Shown: positions 28,422-38,980, counted from the first letter of the stretch. The stretch is DNA of 64,000 nt from Hyphomicrobiales bacterium (GCA_017305665.1 JAFKKH010000012.1:1-64000); one strand, 5' to 3'. Program-made: numbers and translations. The notes: generated by a model not told the origin, from the letters alone.

Positions 28422-29246
28422 TCAGTCGTCGGAGTCCATGAACAGACCGCGCGGCTGATACGGCCGCGGCGCGTAGACCTGCGGCTGGTAGGGCTGCGCC
28501 TGATAGGACTGATCGTAGCTGTATCCAGGCTGACCGCCATAGTATTGGCGCTGCTGCGGGACGTTCTGCGCGTCATAGAGACGGCGATAGCCGCGCGGCG
28601 CAGGATAGATTTGTGCGTTGGAGCTGCCGTCGGCCGGATAGATGTATCCATCATCGCCGCGAACCGTAGCCTGCGGCTGCTGGGCGGGGGTAATCCGCTG
28701 CGGCGTCAGGTCGACCGGGTTTCCGGCAGCATCGTAGGACGGATAGCCTGGCGCCGGGTTGCGGCGGGCGACATCCACATTGCGCTTGCCGCGCGGATTG
28801 CGCGCCAGCGCGACGCGCGACGATCCCGTCAGCGTGACGGTGGTATTGAGGACGCCTTCTTTCTTCACGAGGTCGAACAGCGTGGTGGCGTTGGCGCGGG
28901 AGATGCGCACGCAACCGTGCGAGACTGGAACGCCAAGGCTGCCCTCGGAGAAAGTGCCGTGGATCGCGTGCCCGACCTTGGTGAAGAAGATCGAATGCGG
29001 CATCGGCGCGTCGTCGAACTCCTTGGAGAAATGGTCGGCTTCCATGCGGAAGGTACGGAAGCTGCCATTGGGCGTCTCGTGGGAGGGATTGCCGGTGGAG
29101 ACGGGCCACTGATAGCGCTCGACGCCGTCAACGGAGACGGTCATCTGCTGATTGTCCTTGTCGACGAGAATCGACACCTTGGCCTGAGCGACGCTGCTGG
29201 CAGCGAGAAACATCAGTCCGGTGATCGGAAATAGGAACGTGCGCAT
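28422..29246 (-). CDS. L,D-transpeptidase (YkuD/ErfK family), exported
   Basis: A periplasmic enzyme that forms 3-3 peptidoglycan crosslinks or attaches proteins to peptidoglycan. The 274-residue precursor has a signal peptide (MRTFLFPITGLMFLAASSVAQA, cleavage near 22) and a YkuD domain with the catalytic signature HGTFSEGSLGVPVSHGCVRI (His96, His110, Cys112). The C-terminal 100 residues are rich in Gln, Tyr and Pro (QQRQYYGGQPGYSYDQSY and repeats), a low-complexity tail seen in other rhizobial L,D-transpeptidases. ATG 29246 was chosen because it directly precedes the signal peptide. It is convergent with the fused spermidine-synthase gene. Confidence 0.93.
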   Translation of the reverse strand: MRTFLFPITGLMFLAASSVAQAKVSILVDKDNQQMTVSVDGVERYQWPVSTGNPSHETPNGSFRTFRMEADHFSKEFDDAPMPHSIFFTKVGHAIHGTFSEGSLGVPVSHGCVRISRANATTLFDLVKKEGVLNTTVTLTGSSRVALARNPRGKRNVDVARRNPAPGYPSYDAAGNPVDLTPQRITPAQQPQATVRGDDGYIYPADGSSNAQIYPAPRGYRRLYDAQNVPQQRQYYGGQPGYSYDQSYQAQPYQPQVYAPRPYQPRGLFMDSDD

Positions 29247-29432
29247 TTTACCTCGGCCTCGCGTGCCACCTGCCGTCCCCTTTTCGATATATGCGCTCAA
29301 AACGGGTCTGCTTCCAGTAGCGGATTCTTGCCATCGTTAATTCGTGAAGCGGCATAACCAAGGCCGAGGCAGGGCCAAAAACCGCACGAGGGGCAGGTTT
29401 TTGTAGCCGGGCGTCGTCGAGGTTGTGATCGC

Positions 29433-29457
29433 GGAACTTTTCGGGGACGATCACGTT
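29433..29457 (+). promoter_or_regulatory. EcfG-type general stress promoter GGAAC-N16-CGTT
   Basis: GGAAC (29433-29437), a 16-base spacer and CGTT (29454-29457) match the alphaproteobacterial EcfG consensus GGAAC-N16/17-CGTT. It lies 63 bases before ATG 29520 in the same orientation. Confidence 0.6.
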
Positions 29458-29519
29458 ATGCTTACCTTCATTATTCCAGAGAGGGCCCGGCCGTGGCCAA
29501 CGCAGCAGAGGACAGACAG

Positions 29520-29852
29520 ATGAAGATCAGAACCATGACGTCGCCGAGAAACGCTTCCCTCCGGTTACGCTTCGCAGCAGCGGCGGCAGCGTTGGCTCTG
29601 TTCTCCATTCCCCATCTGGCGCACGCACAAGGCGTCATCGGTGGTATGGAGCGCGGCGGCCATCAGGGTGCCCGCGAAGGCAATCGGGCGGCTGGTCCGG
29701 TCGGTGGTGTAATCGGGGGTGCCATCGGCGCCGGTGTTGGCGGGGCCGTTGGCGGCGTAAAGGGGGTGCTCGGCATTCCGGATCGCGGGCCTCGCCGCGG
29801 TCATCGTTGCCGCGGCTACTGGCGGCACGGCCATTTCCACTGCTATCGATAG
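29520..29852 (+). CDS. Small exported glycine-rich protein
   Basis: A 110-residue product with an N-terminal signal peptide (basic MKIRTMTSPRNASLRLRF, hydrophobic AAAAAALALFSIPHLAHA, cleavage before QGVIGG). The mature part is a glycine zipper-like stretch (GPVGGVIGGAIGAGVGGAVGGVKGVLG) followed by a His/Arg/Cys-rich end RGHRCRGYWRHGHFHCYR with two cysteines. Similar small exported proteins are common in Bradyrhizobium relatives but have no assigned function. A GAGG precedes the ATG by 8 bases, and an EcfG-like promoter lies upstream, suggesting stress induction. Confidence 0.75.
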   Translation: MKIRTMTSPRNASLRLRFAAAAAALALFSIPHLAHAQGVIGGMERGGHQGAREGNRAAGPVGGVIGGAIGAGVGGAVGGVKGVLGIPDRGPRRGHRCRGYWRHGHFHCYR

Positions 29853-29929
29853 CGATATCGATCAGGCGATCCAGCGCGGCCTCGGTTAAACCGGTGCCGT
29901 GCTGTTCGCTGTGACCGGTTCGACGCCGC

Positions 29930-30691
29930 TCAGTTCTTCAGCCGGTATCCGGTCTTGAAGATCCACCACACGATACCCATGCAGATCGCGAGGAAGCCGA
30001 GCGTCATGCCGATGCTCACGGCCACGCTGACGTCTGCGATTTCGTAGAAACTCCAGCGGAAGCCGCTGATGAGGTAGACTACCGGATTGAACAGCGCGAC
30101 GGTTTGCCAGCCGGATGGCAGCATGCTGATCGAATAGAAGCTGCCTCCGAGAAACGTCAGCGGCGTGATGATCAGCAGTGGGATCATCTGGAGTTTTTCG
30201 AATCCGTCCGCCCAGATGCCGATGATGAAGCCGAACAGGCTGAACGTCACAGATGTCAGGATCAGGAAGATCAGCATCCAGATCGGATGATGAATGTGCA
30301 GCGGCACGAACAAGCCGGCAGTGGCCAGGATGATCAGGCCGACGATGATGGATTTGGTCGCTGCCGCGCCGACGTAACCCAGCACAATCTCGACATAGGA
30401 TACCGGTGCGGACAGGATTTCGTAGATCGTGCCGACGAACTTCGGAAAATAGATGCCGAACGAGGCATTGGTGATGCTTTGTGTGAGCACCGACAGCATC
30501 ACGAGGCCGGGTACGATGAAGGTGCCATAGCTGACGCCTTCAACCTGGGTGATGCGCGAGCCGATCGCCGATCCGAAGACGACGAAATACAGCGACGTCG
30601 AGACCACAGGCGAGACGACGCTCTGCAACAGCGTGCGAAACGTGCGCGACATCTCGAATTTGTAGATCGCCCGGACTGCCCTGAAGTTCAT
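29930..30691 (-). CDS. ABC-2 type exporter permease (YadH-like)
   Basis: The membrane subunit of an ABC exporter: 253 residues with six hydrophobic segments and the ABC-2 pattern [43 protein letters not shown] near 56-100 and [36 protein letters not shown] near 178-213, closely resembling E. coli YadH. The start is one base after the stop of the ATPase gene, so the two form one operon (ATPase first). Substrate unknown; related systems include nodulation-factor exporter NodIJ and uncharacterised YadGH. Confidence 0.93.
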   Translation of the reverse strand: MNFRAVRAIYKFEMSRTFRTLLQSVVSPVVSTSLYFVVFGSAIGSRITQVEGVSYGTFIVPGLVMLSVLTQSITNASFGIYFPKFVGTIYEILSAPVSYVEIVLGYVGAAATKSIIVGLIILATAGLFVPLHIHHPIWMLIFLILTSVTFSLFGFIIGIWADGFEKLQMIPLLIITPLTFLGGSFYSISMLPSGWQTVALFNPVVYLISGFRWSFYEIADVSVAVSIGMTLGFLAICMGIVWWIFKTGYRLKN

Positions 30692-30692
30692 G

Positions 30693-31613
<921 letters not shown>

Positions 31614-31761
31614 GCGGGGATTCAGATGTGAGAGAGACCGATACTTCGAACTAAAGACGACCGAAACGGCTGTTGTCCGACATATCCGGCAAATAAATTG
31701 CGGCACAGGTACATAGGGATGGATTCCGTCGCCGCAACCCGCGCGGTGGCCGGCGGCGGAT

Positions 31762-34305
31762 CTAGACCCGCTCCACAAAGCTATCGACCACCTTTTTCTC
31801 TCCGGCCTTATCGAAGGTGATGGTCAGCTTGTTACCGTCAATTTTTGTCACCAGTCCGTAGCCGAATTTCTGGTGAAAAACCCGGTCGCCCAGGGAGAAG
31901 TCGGAAGACGTCCCGGTGGATTTGGCGACCAGTTCGCCTTCGATCGTCAACGGTGCGCGTTTCGTCCGCGAGCCGCCAGCATTGTAGGGCGTGCCGGCTT
32001 CGTTGAACCCGCCGCGCCCGCGATTGGCCTGCGCGCGCTGCCAGCCCGGTGTGGCATAGCTCGATCCGAACGAGTCGAGATTGTCGAAGCGCGACGCGCC
32101 ATAACCGCCGGCTCCACCCCAGCCCGAACCACCCTTGGATTCGGTGATCTCGACGTTATGAGCGGGCAGTTCATCGAGGAAGCGGGAGGGGATGGTCGTC
32201 GACCATGACCCGTGAATGCGCCGGTTCGTGGCAAAATAGAGCTTGGCGCGGCGGCGGGCCCGCGTCAGCCCGACATGGGCGAGGCGGCGTTCCTCCTCGA
32301 GACCGGCGCGTCCCTGTTCGTCCAGCGCGCGCTGGTGCGGAAACAGGCCTTCCTCCCAGCCGGGGAGAAACACGTTGTCGAATTCGAGCCCCTTGGCGGA
32401 ATGCAGCGTCATGACGGAGACGGCATCCTCATCAGGGCCGCCGTCGCGGTCCATCACCAGCGAGATGTGTTCAAGGAAACCTTGCAGGTTCTCGAATTCC
32501 TCCATGGAGCGTACAAGCTCCTTCAGGTTTTCGAGCCGGCCCGCGGCATCAGCGGAGCGGTCCTTCTGCCACATCTCGGTATAACCGCTCTCGTCGAGGA
32601 CGATCTCGGCGAGCTCGGTGTGTGGCATGATTTCGCGTTGCGCGCGCCAGCGATCGAAATTGTCGAGCAGGCCGCGCAACGATCCGCGTGCCTTCGGTTT
32701 CAATTCGTCGGTTTCGACGACAGCGCGCGCCGCCTCAGTGAGCGGAATTCGCCGCTTGCGCGCGATGTCGTGCAGCATCTGAACCGTCGCGTCGCCGAGA
32801 CCGCGCTTTGGCACATTGACGATACGCTCGAAGGCGAGATCGTCGGCGGGCGAATTGATCAGCCGCAGATAGGCCAGCGCGTCGCGGATTTCGGCACGCT
32901 CGTAGAAGCGCGGGCCACCGATCACGCGATAGGGCAGGCCGAGAGTGACGAAGCGGTCCTCGAACTCGCGCATCTGAAACGAGGCGCGGACCAGGATCGC
33001 AATCTCGTTGAGCCTGTTGCCTGCGCGCTGCAGCTGCTCGATTTCTTCGCCGATCGCGCGGGCTTCCTCTTCGGAATCCCATGCACCGGTGACGGTCACC
33101 TTCTCGCCGTCCTCGTCCTCGGTGCGCAGCGTCTTGCCGAGTCGGCCTTCATTGTGTGCGATCAGGTGCGAAGCAGCGGCAAGGATGTGTCCGGTGGAGC
33201 GATAGTTGCGTTCGAGCCGGATCACCTTGGCGCCGGGAAAATCGTGCTCAAAGCGCAGGATGTTATCGACCTCCGCACCGCGCCAGCCATAGATCGACTG
33301 GTCGTCGTCGCCGACGCAGCAGATGTTCTTGGGACGGGCCTTTGGTGTGATCGCTGGCTCGACAGGTGATGTTCGCTCTTCCGCTTCGCTTGCTGCGGCG
33401 ACGGGATGGCCGAACGTATCAGCAAGATCATAGCCTTGCTCTCTATCCTGTGCAGGGGGAGAGGTGGTTTGCAGGCCACTGCTTGGCTGGGGTGTCTGCG
33501 ACAAGAGCCGCAGCCAAAGATATTGCGCGACGTTGGTGTCCTGATATTCGTCCACCAGGATGAACTTGAAGCGCTGCTGATATTGCCGCAGCACGTCAGG
33601 ATGCTCGCGGAAGATGCGGATGTTTTCCAGCAGCAGGTCGCCGAAATCGGAGGCGTTGAGAATTTTCAACCGCTCCTGATAGGCAGCATAGAGCTTGCCG
33701 CCACGACCGTTGCCGAATACGGCAGCTTCGCCAGACGGGACCTGCGAGGGCGTCAGCCCGCGATTCTTCCAACCATCGATCAGCCCGGCCAGCATCCGCG
33801 CCGGCCAGCGCTTGTCGTCGATATTGTCGGCCTGAAGCAATTGCTTCAGCAGGCGGATCTGATCGTCCACATCGAGCACGGTGAAGTTGGACTTGAGCTG
33901 CACGAGCTCGGCATGGACCCGCAGAATCCGGCCGCCGATGGAGTGGAAGGTGCCGAGCCATGGCATGCCCTCCACGGCCTGGCCGAGCATCTGGCCGAGT
34001 CGATGCTTCATCTCGCGCGCGGCCTTGTTGGTGAAAGTCACCGACAGGATTTCGCCGGGACGGGCGCGGCCCTGGCTCAGGATATGCGCGATCCGCGTCG
34101 TCAGCACGCGGGTCTTGCCGGTACCCGCGCCGGCCAGCACCAGAACCGGACCATCCAGCGTCTCCACAGCCTCACGCTGTTCGGGGTTTAGGCCGGCCAG
34201 ATATTGCGGACCACCGGCTGCTGCACGGGCGCGCGCGGCAATTCCGCCAGCCGCTGGCCGGTGCTCGGGAACGTCACGATGGATCACTCGGTTCGGTTCA
34301 GTCAT
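31762..34305 (-). CDS. uvrD: UvrD/PcrA-type DNA helicase with an extra internal insertion
   Basis: A superfamily 1A 3'-5' helicase for nucleotide excision and mismatch repair. The 847-residue protein shows motif I AGAGTGKT (58-65), Ia [10 protein letters not shown], motif [10 protein letters not shown] (251-258), motif [15 protein letters not shown] (332-343), motif [11 protein letters not shown], motif [13 protein letters not shown] and motif [10 protein letters not shown]. The C-terminus holds a Tudor-like module [26 protein letters not shown]. Between motifs II and III lies a ~55-residue Pro/Ser/Glu-rich segment (about 270-325) with no counterpart in E. coli UvrD or PcrA. The gene is on the minus strand, 148 bases before the ABC operon. 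Confidence 0.94.
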   Translation of the reverse strand: MTEPNRVIHRDVPEHRPAAGGIAARARAAAGGPQYLAGLNPEQREAVETLDGPVLVLAGAGTGKTRVLTTRIAHILSQGRARPGEILSVTFTNKAAREMKHRLGQMLGQAVEGMPWLGTFHSIGGRILRVHAELVQLKSNFTVLDVDDQIRLLKQLLQADNIDDKRWPARMLAGLIDGWKNRGLTPSQVPSGEAAVFGNGRGGKLYAAYQERLKILNASDFGDLLLENIRIFREHPDVLRQYQQRFKFILVDEYQDTNVAQYLWLRLLSQTPQPSSGLQTTSPPAQDREQGYDLADTFGHPVAAASEAEERTSPVEPAITPKARPKNICCVGDDDQSIYGWRGAEVDNILRFEHDFPGAKVIRLERNYRSTGHILAAASHLIAHNEGRLGKTLRTEDEDGEKVTVTGAWDSEEEARAIGEEIEQLQRAGNRLNEIAILVRASFQMREFEDRFVTLGLPYRVIGGPRFYERAEIRDALAYLRLINSPADDLAFERIVNVPKRGLGDATVQMLHDIARKRRIPLTEAARAVVETDELKPKARGSLRGLLDNFDRWRAQREIMPHTELAEIVLDESGYTEMWQKDRSADAAGRLENLKELVRSMEEFENLQGFLEHISLVMDRDGGPDEDAVSVMTLHSAKGLEFDNVFLPGWEEGLFPHQRALDEQGRAGLEEERRLAHVGLTRARRRAKLYFATNRRIHGSWSTTIPSRFLDELPAHNVEITESKGGSGWGGAGGYGASRFDNLDSFGSSYATPGWQRAQANRGRGGFNEAGTPYNAGGSRTKRAPLTIEGELVAKSTGTSSDFSLGDRVFHQKFGYGLVTKIDGNKLTITFDKAGEKKVVDSFVERV

Positions 34306-34582
34306 GCGAATCGTTTCTACCCCACGATGGCATTGCGGGGAGATGAAGGGGAGCCTTCATAGCAGGATCGGGAGGGTATATAGGGGCCGACCGCGCAGTT
34401 CGCACCGCTTTTCCCACGCCTGACCTGCACTGCGATTCCCGCCGCAATGCGCGGTTTTGTTCCGTAAAACAGGCGATTTTTCAGGACTTTCGGCCCGGCG
34501 GCCGGAAGGAACTTCTGTTCCGGCGATGGATTGTTCTCTCAGTCAGGGCGCGGTTGCCGCGTCGAGAACGGAGATAGGCACT

Positions 34583-34756
34583 ATGTTGAGCTGGGTTGTG
34601 ACATTCCTGATCATCGCGCTGATCGCAGGCGTGCTGGGATTTGGCGGTATTGCCGGCGCGTCGATCGAGATTGCCAAGATCATCTTTTTTGTCGCCCTCA
34701 TCCTGTTTCTGGTGTCCGCGGTGGTCGGACTGGCGCGCGGGAGGACCCGCATATAG
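34583..34756 (+). CDS. DUF1328 small membrane protein
   Basis: A 57-residue protein with two transmembrane helices, [20 protein letters not shown] and [23 protein letters not shown], separated by a Gly/Ala loop and ending RGRTRI. This is the DUF1328 (YtjA) pattern. Such proteins are often stress-inducible, but function is not known. A GGAG lies about 10 bases before the ATG. It is convergent with the thioesterase gene, 6 bases apart. The frame is open upstream, but the family starts at MLSW. Confidence 0.88.
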   Translation: MLSWVVTFLIIALIAGVLGFGGIAGASIEIAKIIFFVALILFLVSAVVGLARGRTRI

Positions 34757-34762
34757 CGCCGG

Positions 34763-35284
34763 CTAGCGCGATTTCGAGGGCATCGTGATCTTCCGGCCAA
34801 TGCCCTCGGGTCTCGCAACGGCGTTGTGCAGGTCAAGCACGTGCTGGATGCGGGTACGAATGTCAGCCGGGAAGGGGGCGACCTTGCGGGCGGCCATGTC
34901 GATATGAATCGTCATGTTCTCGGAGGTTGCCGAAACCCATCCTTCGGTGGCGTGGCGCAGTTCTTCAAAGGTATGCAGACGTTTTTCGTCGGCGGCGACC
35001 AGCAAAACCGCAACCTGCACGGGGTCGCCGAAGTGAATTTCCCTGAGGTAGCGCACATGGCATTCGGCCGTGAATGTCGAGCCGCTGCGCGCTTTCATGT
35101 ATTCAGGGCCGATTCCCAGTTCCAGCCAGAACTGATCGATCGCCCGGTCGAACAGGACGTTATAGTAGGCCATGTTGAGATGGCCATTGTAGTCGATCCA
35201 TTGCGGCTCGATCTGCATGATCGCGGATTTGAACGGGCTTGCATCGCCTGACCGGTCTGCGCTGGCCGCAGGTATCGTCATCAT
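34763..35284 (-). CDS. Thioesterase (hot-dog fold), acyl-CoA hydrolase family
   Basis: A 173-residue hot-dog protein of the 4HBT type. The signature WIDYNGHLNMAYYNVLFDRAIDQFW (residues 29-53) contains the catalytic-Asp motif D-x-N-G-H-x-N, and REIHFGDPVQV follows. The TFEELRHATEGWVSATSE segment and the tail are typical of the carnitine-operon thioesterases and FcbC-like enzymes. Two adjacent in-frame ATGs (35284 and 35281) are possible starts; AAGGA lies immediately upstream. It is divergent from the FAD dehydrogenase gene, 78 bases apart. Substrate unknown. Confidence 0.88.
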   Translation of the reverse strand: MMTIPAASADRSGDASPFKSAIMQIEPQWIDYNGHLNMAYYNVLFDRAIDQFWLELGIGPEYMKARSGSTFTAECHVRYLREIHFGDPVQVAVLLVAADEKRLHTFEELRHATEGWVSATSENMTIHIDMAARKVAPFPADIRTRIQHVLDLHNAVARPEGIGRKITMPSKSR

Positions 35285-35362
35285 TCCTTGCCTCTTGTTT
35301 GTCCGGTCCCTTGACCGGTTTTGCGTCCTTTGCCACGGTCCGCTCCAACTGGAGAAGCGATC

Positions 35363-36781
35363 GTGGGCGTGACAAAAGCCAATACACTCAAACGGCCCGA
35401 GCCGAAGGCGCTGGCCACCACCATAGAAGCGCTCACCGCGCGGTTCGGCAATCGGCTCGTGACGTCGCAGGCGGTGCGCGAGCAGCATGGCCATACGACG
35501 ACATGGCTCGAAAACCAGCCGCCGGACGCCGTAGTCATGGCGCAGGAGACGTCCGACATCCAAGACGTCGTGCGGATTTGTGCCGCGAACCGCGTGCCGG
35601 TGATCGCGTTCGGCACGGGGACCTCCCTCGAAGGGCAGGTCAATGCGCCGGCCGGTGGAATCTGCATCGATCTGCGGGACATGAACAGCATTCTGGCGGT
35701 TCATCCCGAGGACCTCGACTGTGTCATCCAGCCGGGCATCACCCGTAAACTTCTGAACGAGCAGTTGCGCGATCAGGGCGTGTTTTTCCCGATCGACCCG
35801 GGTGCGGACGCCTCCCTGGGCGGCATGGCCTCGACCCGGGCGTCCGGCACCAACGCGGTGCGTTACGGCACCATGCGCGACAACGTCCTGGCGCTGAAGG
35901 TTGTGCGCGCGGACGGTGAAATCATCACGACGGGCACGCGTGCGAAGAAATCGTCTGCCGGTTACGACCTGACCCATCTGTTCGTCGGTGCCGAGGGCAC
36001 GCTCGGCATCATTTCCGAACTGACGATCAAGCTGCGCGGTATCCCCGAAGTCATCGCCGCGGCCGCCTGTTCCTTCAAGACGGTGGAAGGCGCCTGCAAT
36101 GCCGTGATCCTGGCGATTCAGACCGGAATTCCGGTGGCGCGGATCGAACTCTTGAATGCCGCGCAAGTGCGGGCGTGCAATGCGTACTCAAAGCTATCTT
36201 TGCCGGAAACGCCGCTGCTGCTGCTCGAATTCCACGGCAGCGAGAATGATGTCGCCGAGCAGTCGAGGAATTTCAGGGACATCGCCCAGGAATGCGGTGG
36301 TGGAGATTTCAGTTGGACCACCAAGCCGGAGGATCGCACCAAGCTCTGGCAGGCACGACACGATGCCTATTGGTCGGTGAAAGCTTTGCGTCCGGGCGCT
36401 GGGGTTGTTGCCACCGACGTTTGCGTTCCGATTTCGCGGTTGGCCGACTGCGTCACCGAAACCGAGGACGATCTCAAGCGTCTCAATCTGCTGTCGCCCA
36501 TCGTCGGCCACGTCGGGGACGGCAACTTCCACTGCTCGCTGCTCTGCGACGTTGACGATCCCGATGAAATGGCGCGGGGTGAGGAATTCATGCACCGGCT
36601 TGTGGAGCGTGCACAGGGCATGGGCGGCACCTGTACCGGCGAACACGGCATCGGTCAGGGCAAGCAGAAATACCTCAAATCGGAATTGGGTGCAGAGGCG
36701 ATCGATGCGATGCGGGCGCTCAAGAAGGCGTTCGATCCCGATAACATTCTCAATCCGGGAAAAATTATTCCATCGGCCTGA
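35363..36781 (+). CDS. FAD-linked D-2-hydroxyacid (D-lactate/glycolate) dehydrogenase
   Basis: A 472-residue flavoprotein of the GlcD/D-lactate dehydrogenase (cytochrome) family, oxidising a D-2-hydroxyacid and passing electrons to the respiratory chain. The PCMH-type FAD domain includes VPVIAFGTGTSLEGQVNAP (about 77-95), CVIQPGITRKLLNEQL, and FPIDPGADASLGGMASTRASGTNAVRYGTM (about 148-177). The C-terminal FAD-oxidase domain has HVGDGNFHCSL and GEHGIGQGKQKYL, both conserved substrate or metal residues. GTG 35363 follows GGAGAAG by about 6 bases and gives the family N-terminus. An MFS carrier gene follows 232 bases downstream in the same direction. Confidence 0.9.
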   Translation: MGVTKANTLKRPEPKALATTIEALTARFGNRLVTSQAVREQHGHTTTWLENQPPDAVVMAQETSDIQDVVRICAANRVPVIAFGTGTSLEGQVNAPAGGICIDLRDMNSILAVHPEDLDCVIQPGITRKLLNEQLRDQGVFFPIDPGADASLGGMASTRASGTNAVRYGTMRDNVLALKVVRADGEIITTGTRAKKSSAGYDLTHLFVGAEGTLGIISELTIKLRGIPEVIAAAACSFKTVEGACNAVILAIQTGIPVARIELLNAAQVRACNAYSKLSLPETPLLLLEFHGSENDVAEQSRNFRDIAQECGGGDFSWTTKPEDRTKLWQARHDAYWSVKALRPGAGVVATDVCVPISRLADCVTETEDDLKRLNLLSPIVGHVGDGNFHCSLLCDVDDPDEMARGEEFMHRLVERAQGMGGTCTGEHGIGQGKQKYLKSELGAEAIDAMRALKKAFDPDNILNPGKIIPSA

Positions 36782-37013
36782 TACCACGCGGTTTCATTTC
36801 TCTATGGAGAGTGACCGCCGCGGCGCATTTCGATCTCAGGCTGTCGCGGGCGCGTTGTTTTGGATTGTCTTGAAGGCCTGACTTTCCAACCTCGGATTGA
36901 GGTCAGGGAGGTGGCGCCAGGTGGCGCTACCGGAAATTGTATGGTTTGCTGCCTCGCCCGACGCTTGCTGTTCAGCGATAGGGTGTCGGGATTTCATTTC
37001 AAAGCAGGCATTC

Positions 37014-38312
37014 ATGCGCCTCCGGTTTTTCTACGGCTGGGTCATCGTAGCCGTCACGTTTGTGACCATGGCGATCGGCGTCAACGCGCGCACGTCCTTT
37101 TCGCTGCTGTTTCCGCCCATCATCGACGAATTTCATTGGGAGCGTGGCGTTACCGCAGGAGCGTTTTCCTTTGGATTCTTGGTCTCGGGAATTATGAGCC
37201 CCCTGATGGGGCGAATGATGGATCGCTTCGGTCCGCGTTCGGTTATGGAACTTGGTGTCGTGCTTATGGCAGGGGGGCTGCTGCTCGCGCCTCTGACCAC
37301 ACAGCCATGGCATCTGTATCTGACGATTGGTGTTCTGGTTGGCGGCGGCAGCATCTGCCTCGGCTACTCCGGACAATCGCTGTTTCTGCCCAACTGGTTC
37401 GTGCGGCGGCGGGGACTGGCCATCGGCATCGCGTTCGCGGGCGTCGGCATCGGCTCGATCGTGTTGTTGCCGTGGGTGCAGCACCTGATCGAGCAGGCCG
37501 GATGGCGGACCGCATGCTGGGTACTGGGCCTCATCGTTCTTTTTGTACTTGGCCCGATCAACCTGCTGCTGCGCAAGCGGCCGGAGGATATGGGACTTGA
37601 GCCGGACGGAGATCACGTGCACGCTACGGCCTCGGCTCCGGTGTCGAACGTCGTCGATCCCGTCTGGACGGCCATCGACTGGACACTGACGCGTGCGATG
37701 CGAACGTCGCGTTTCTGGTGGCTCGCGCTCGGGTTGTTCTGCGGCCTGTACGACTGGTACGCGGTTCAGGTGCATCAAACGAAGTACCTGGTGGAAATCG
37801 GCTTCAGCCCGACCGTCGCGGCCTGGGCGCTCGGCATCGTGAGCCTCCTCGGAATTCCCGGCCAGATCTGGCTCGGTCATCTGTCCGATCGCATCGGGCG
37901 GGAGTGGATATGGACCATCAGCGGGCTGGGGTTCACGATCTGCTTCGCGGCCTTGATCGCGCTCGATCGCTATCCCTCGCTGGTGCTCGTCTACGTCATG
38001 ATCACCGCGCAGGGCTTACTCGGCTATGGCGTCACGTCCATCATGGGCCCCGTCGTCGCGGAAATTTTTCAGGGCAAGCATTTTGGCAGCATTTTTGGCA
38101 CGATCATGCTGGCCGCGTTGGCAGGCGGCGCCGCAGGTCCGTGGCTGACGGGCGTTCTGCACGACCACTACGGCAACTACGACCTTGCATTTCTCATTGG
38201 AATTGGAGTCAGCATCATCGGTGCAGTCACGATCTGGCTGGCATCACCGGGGAAGGTGCGGGCGGTTGCCGGGCAATTGCATCGCGCCCATGCGCAAGCT
38301 GCTGCGGAGTAG
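37014..38312 (+). CDS. MFS transporter, oxalate/formate antiporter-like (monocarboxylate group)
   Basis: A 432-residue 12-TM major facilitator. The N-terminus MRLRFFYGWVIVAVTFVTMAIGVNARTSFSLLFPPIIDEFHW fits the OFA/MCT group, as do the loop MGRMMDRFGPRSVMELGVV (motif A-like) and NWFVRRRGLAIGIAFAGVGIGSIV, with its R-R-R-G-L-A pattern. A second loop in the other half reads GHLSDRIGREWIWTISG. Such carriers move small organic acids. Being co-directional with a D-2-hydroxyacid dehydrogenase, it may import that substrate; this is inference. The stop is 6 bases from the TetR stop on the opposite strand. ATG 37014 is chosen at the family start. Confidence 0.88.
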   Translation: MRLRFFYGWVIVAVTFVTMAIGVNARTSFSLLFPPIIDEFHWERGVTAGAFSFGFLVSGIMSPLMGRMMDRFGPRSVMELGVVLMAGGLLLAPLTTQPWHLYLTIGVLVGGGSICLGYSGQSLFLPNWFVRRRGLAIGIAFAGVGIGSIVLLPWVQHLIEQAGWRTACWVLGLIVLFVLGPINLLLRKRPEDMGLEPDGDHVHATASAPVSNVVDPVWTAIDWTLTRAMRTSRFWWLALGLFCGLYDWYAVQVHQTKYLVEIGFSPTVAAWALGIVSLLGIPGQIWLGHLSDRIGREWIWTISGLGFTICFAALIALDRYPSLVLVYVMITAQGLLGYGVTSIMGPVVAEIFQGKHFGSIFGTIMLAALAGGAAGPWLTGVLHDHYGNYDLAFLIGIGVSIIGAVTIWLASPGKVRAVAGQLHRAHAQAAAE

Positions 38313-38318
38313 CCGCAG

Positions 38319-38930
38319 TTAAGCCGGCGAAATTCCCATTGCCCGTTGCAGATCGGTGATCGCACGCAGGAAGCTGTCCTGCGGCGTGGTCTCGGGATCG
38401 ATCAGGCGGTGCAGGCGGAAGCCGTCCTCCAGCGCCAGCACGATTGCGCCGGTCCATTCCGGATTGAGTGCGCCATTCCGGCCGGATTTCTTCAGCGCTG
38501 TTCTGACGATGTCGGCCACCAGCTTGCGCCGTGCGCGCAGCCGTTTGGCGAGTTCCGGCCGCCGCTTTTCAGCGCGTGCCACGAACAGGATCATCTCCAT
38601 GTGCAGGAGGGGAGAGCGGCCAAGCGGATCCTGTCGGCTGCGGTCGGCGGTCCTGAGCGCCTCGAGGAAATCACCGAGGTTGTTGTGTTGCGCTAGCAGG
38701 TCGAGATTGCGCCGGATCGAGTGCTCGACGTGATCCTCGAGCATGGCGATAATCAATTCGTCCTTGCTCTTGAAGTTCGAATAGAACGCGCCGCGTGTGA
38801 AGCCGGCTGCGGCCGCGATGGTCTCGATGCTGGCGCCGCCGATTCCTTGGTCCTCGAATACCTGCGCGGCCGCCTCGAACAGCTTTTCGCAGGTGTCGTC
38901 CCGTGTCGGTCTGGTTCGAACCCTTGACAT
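38319..38930 (-). CDS. TetR/AcrR family transcriptional regulator
   Basis: A 203-residue regulator: a TetR N-terminal helix-turn-helix (EKLFEAAAQVFEDQGIGGASIETIAAAAGFTRGAFYSNFKSKDELI, about residues 15-60) and an all-helical ligand-binding C-terminal domain with no recognisable ligand motif. It is divergent from a cytochrome P450 gene, and the 154-base gap contains a 28-bp palindrome (38953-38980), the likely operator. I infer that it represses itself and the P450 gene and responds to a P450 substrate or product. Confidence 0.92.
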   Translation of the reverse strand: MSRVRTRPTRDDTCEKLFEAAAQVFEDQGIGGASIETIAAAAGFTRGAFYSNFKSKDELIIAMLEDHVEHSIRRNLDLLAQHNNLGDFLEALRTADRSRQDPLGRSPLLHMEMILFVARAEKRRPELAKRLRARRKLVADIVRTALKKSGRNGALNPEWTGAIVLALEDGFRLHRLIDPETTPQDSFLRAITDLQRAMGISPA

Positions 38931-38952
38931 CCGCGCATTTTAGGGCAGGATG

Positions 38953-38980
38953 CAACTCGATACAATAGTGTATTGAGTTG
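38953..38980. promoter_or_regulatory. Palindromic operator between TetR gene and cytochrome P450 gene
   Basis: Half-sites CAACTCGATACA and TGTATTGAGTTG flank AATAG-type centre ATAG; 11 of 12 arm bases pair. It sits 23 bases upstream of the TetR start and 104 bases upstream of the P450 ATG, where a TetR dimer could cover divergent promoters. Confidence 0.75.

Noticed and set aside
34508-34535. GGAAC upstream of the DUF1328 gene as an EcfG promoter
   Set aside because: No CGTT at the required 16-17 base spacing.
34763-36166. 467-residue minus-strand ORF as one long gene
   Set aside because: Only its last 173 residues match a thioesterase; the upstream part is antisense to the FAD dehydrogenase gene.
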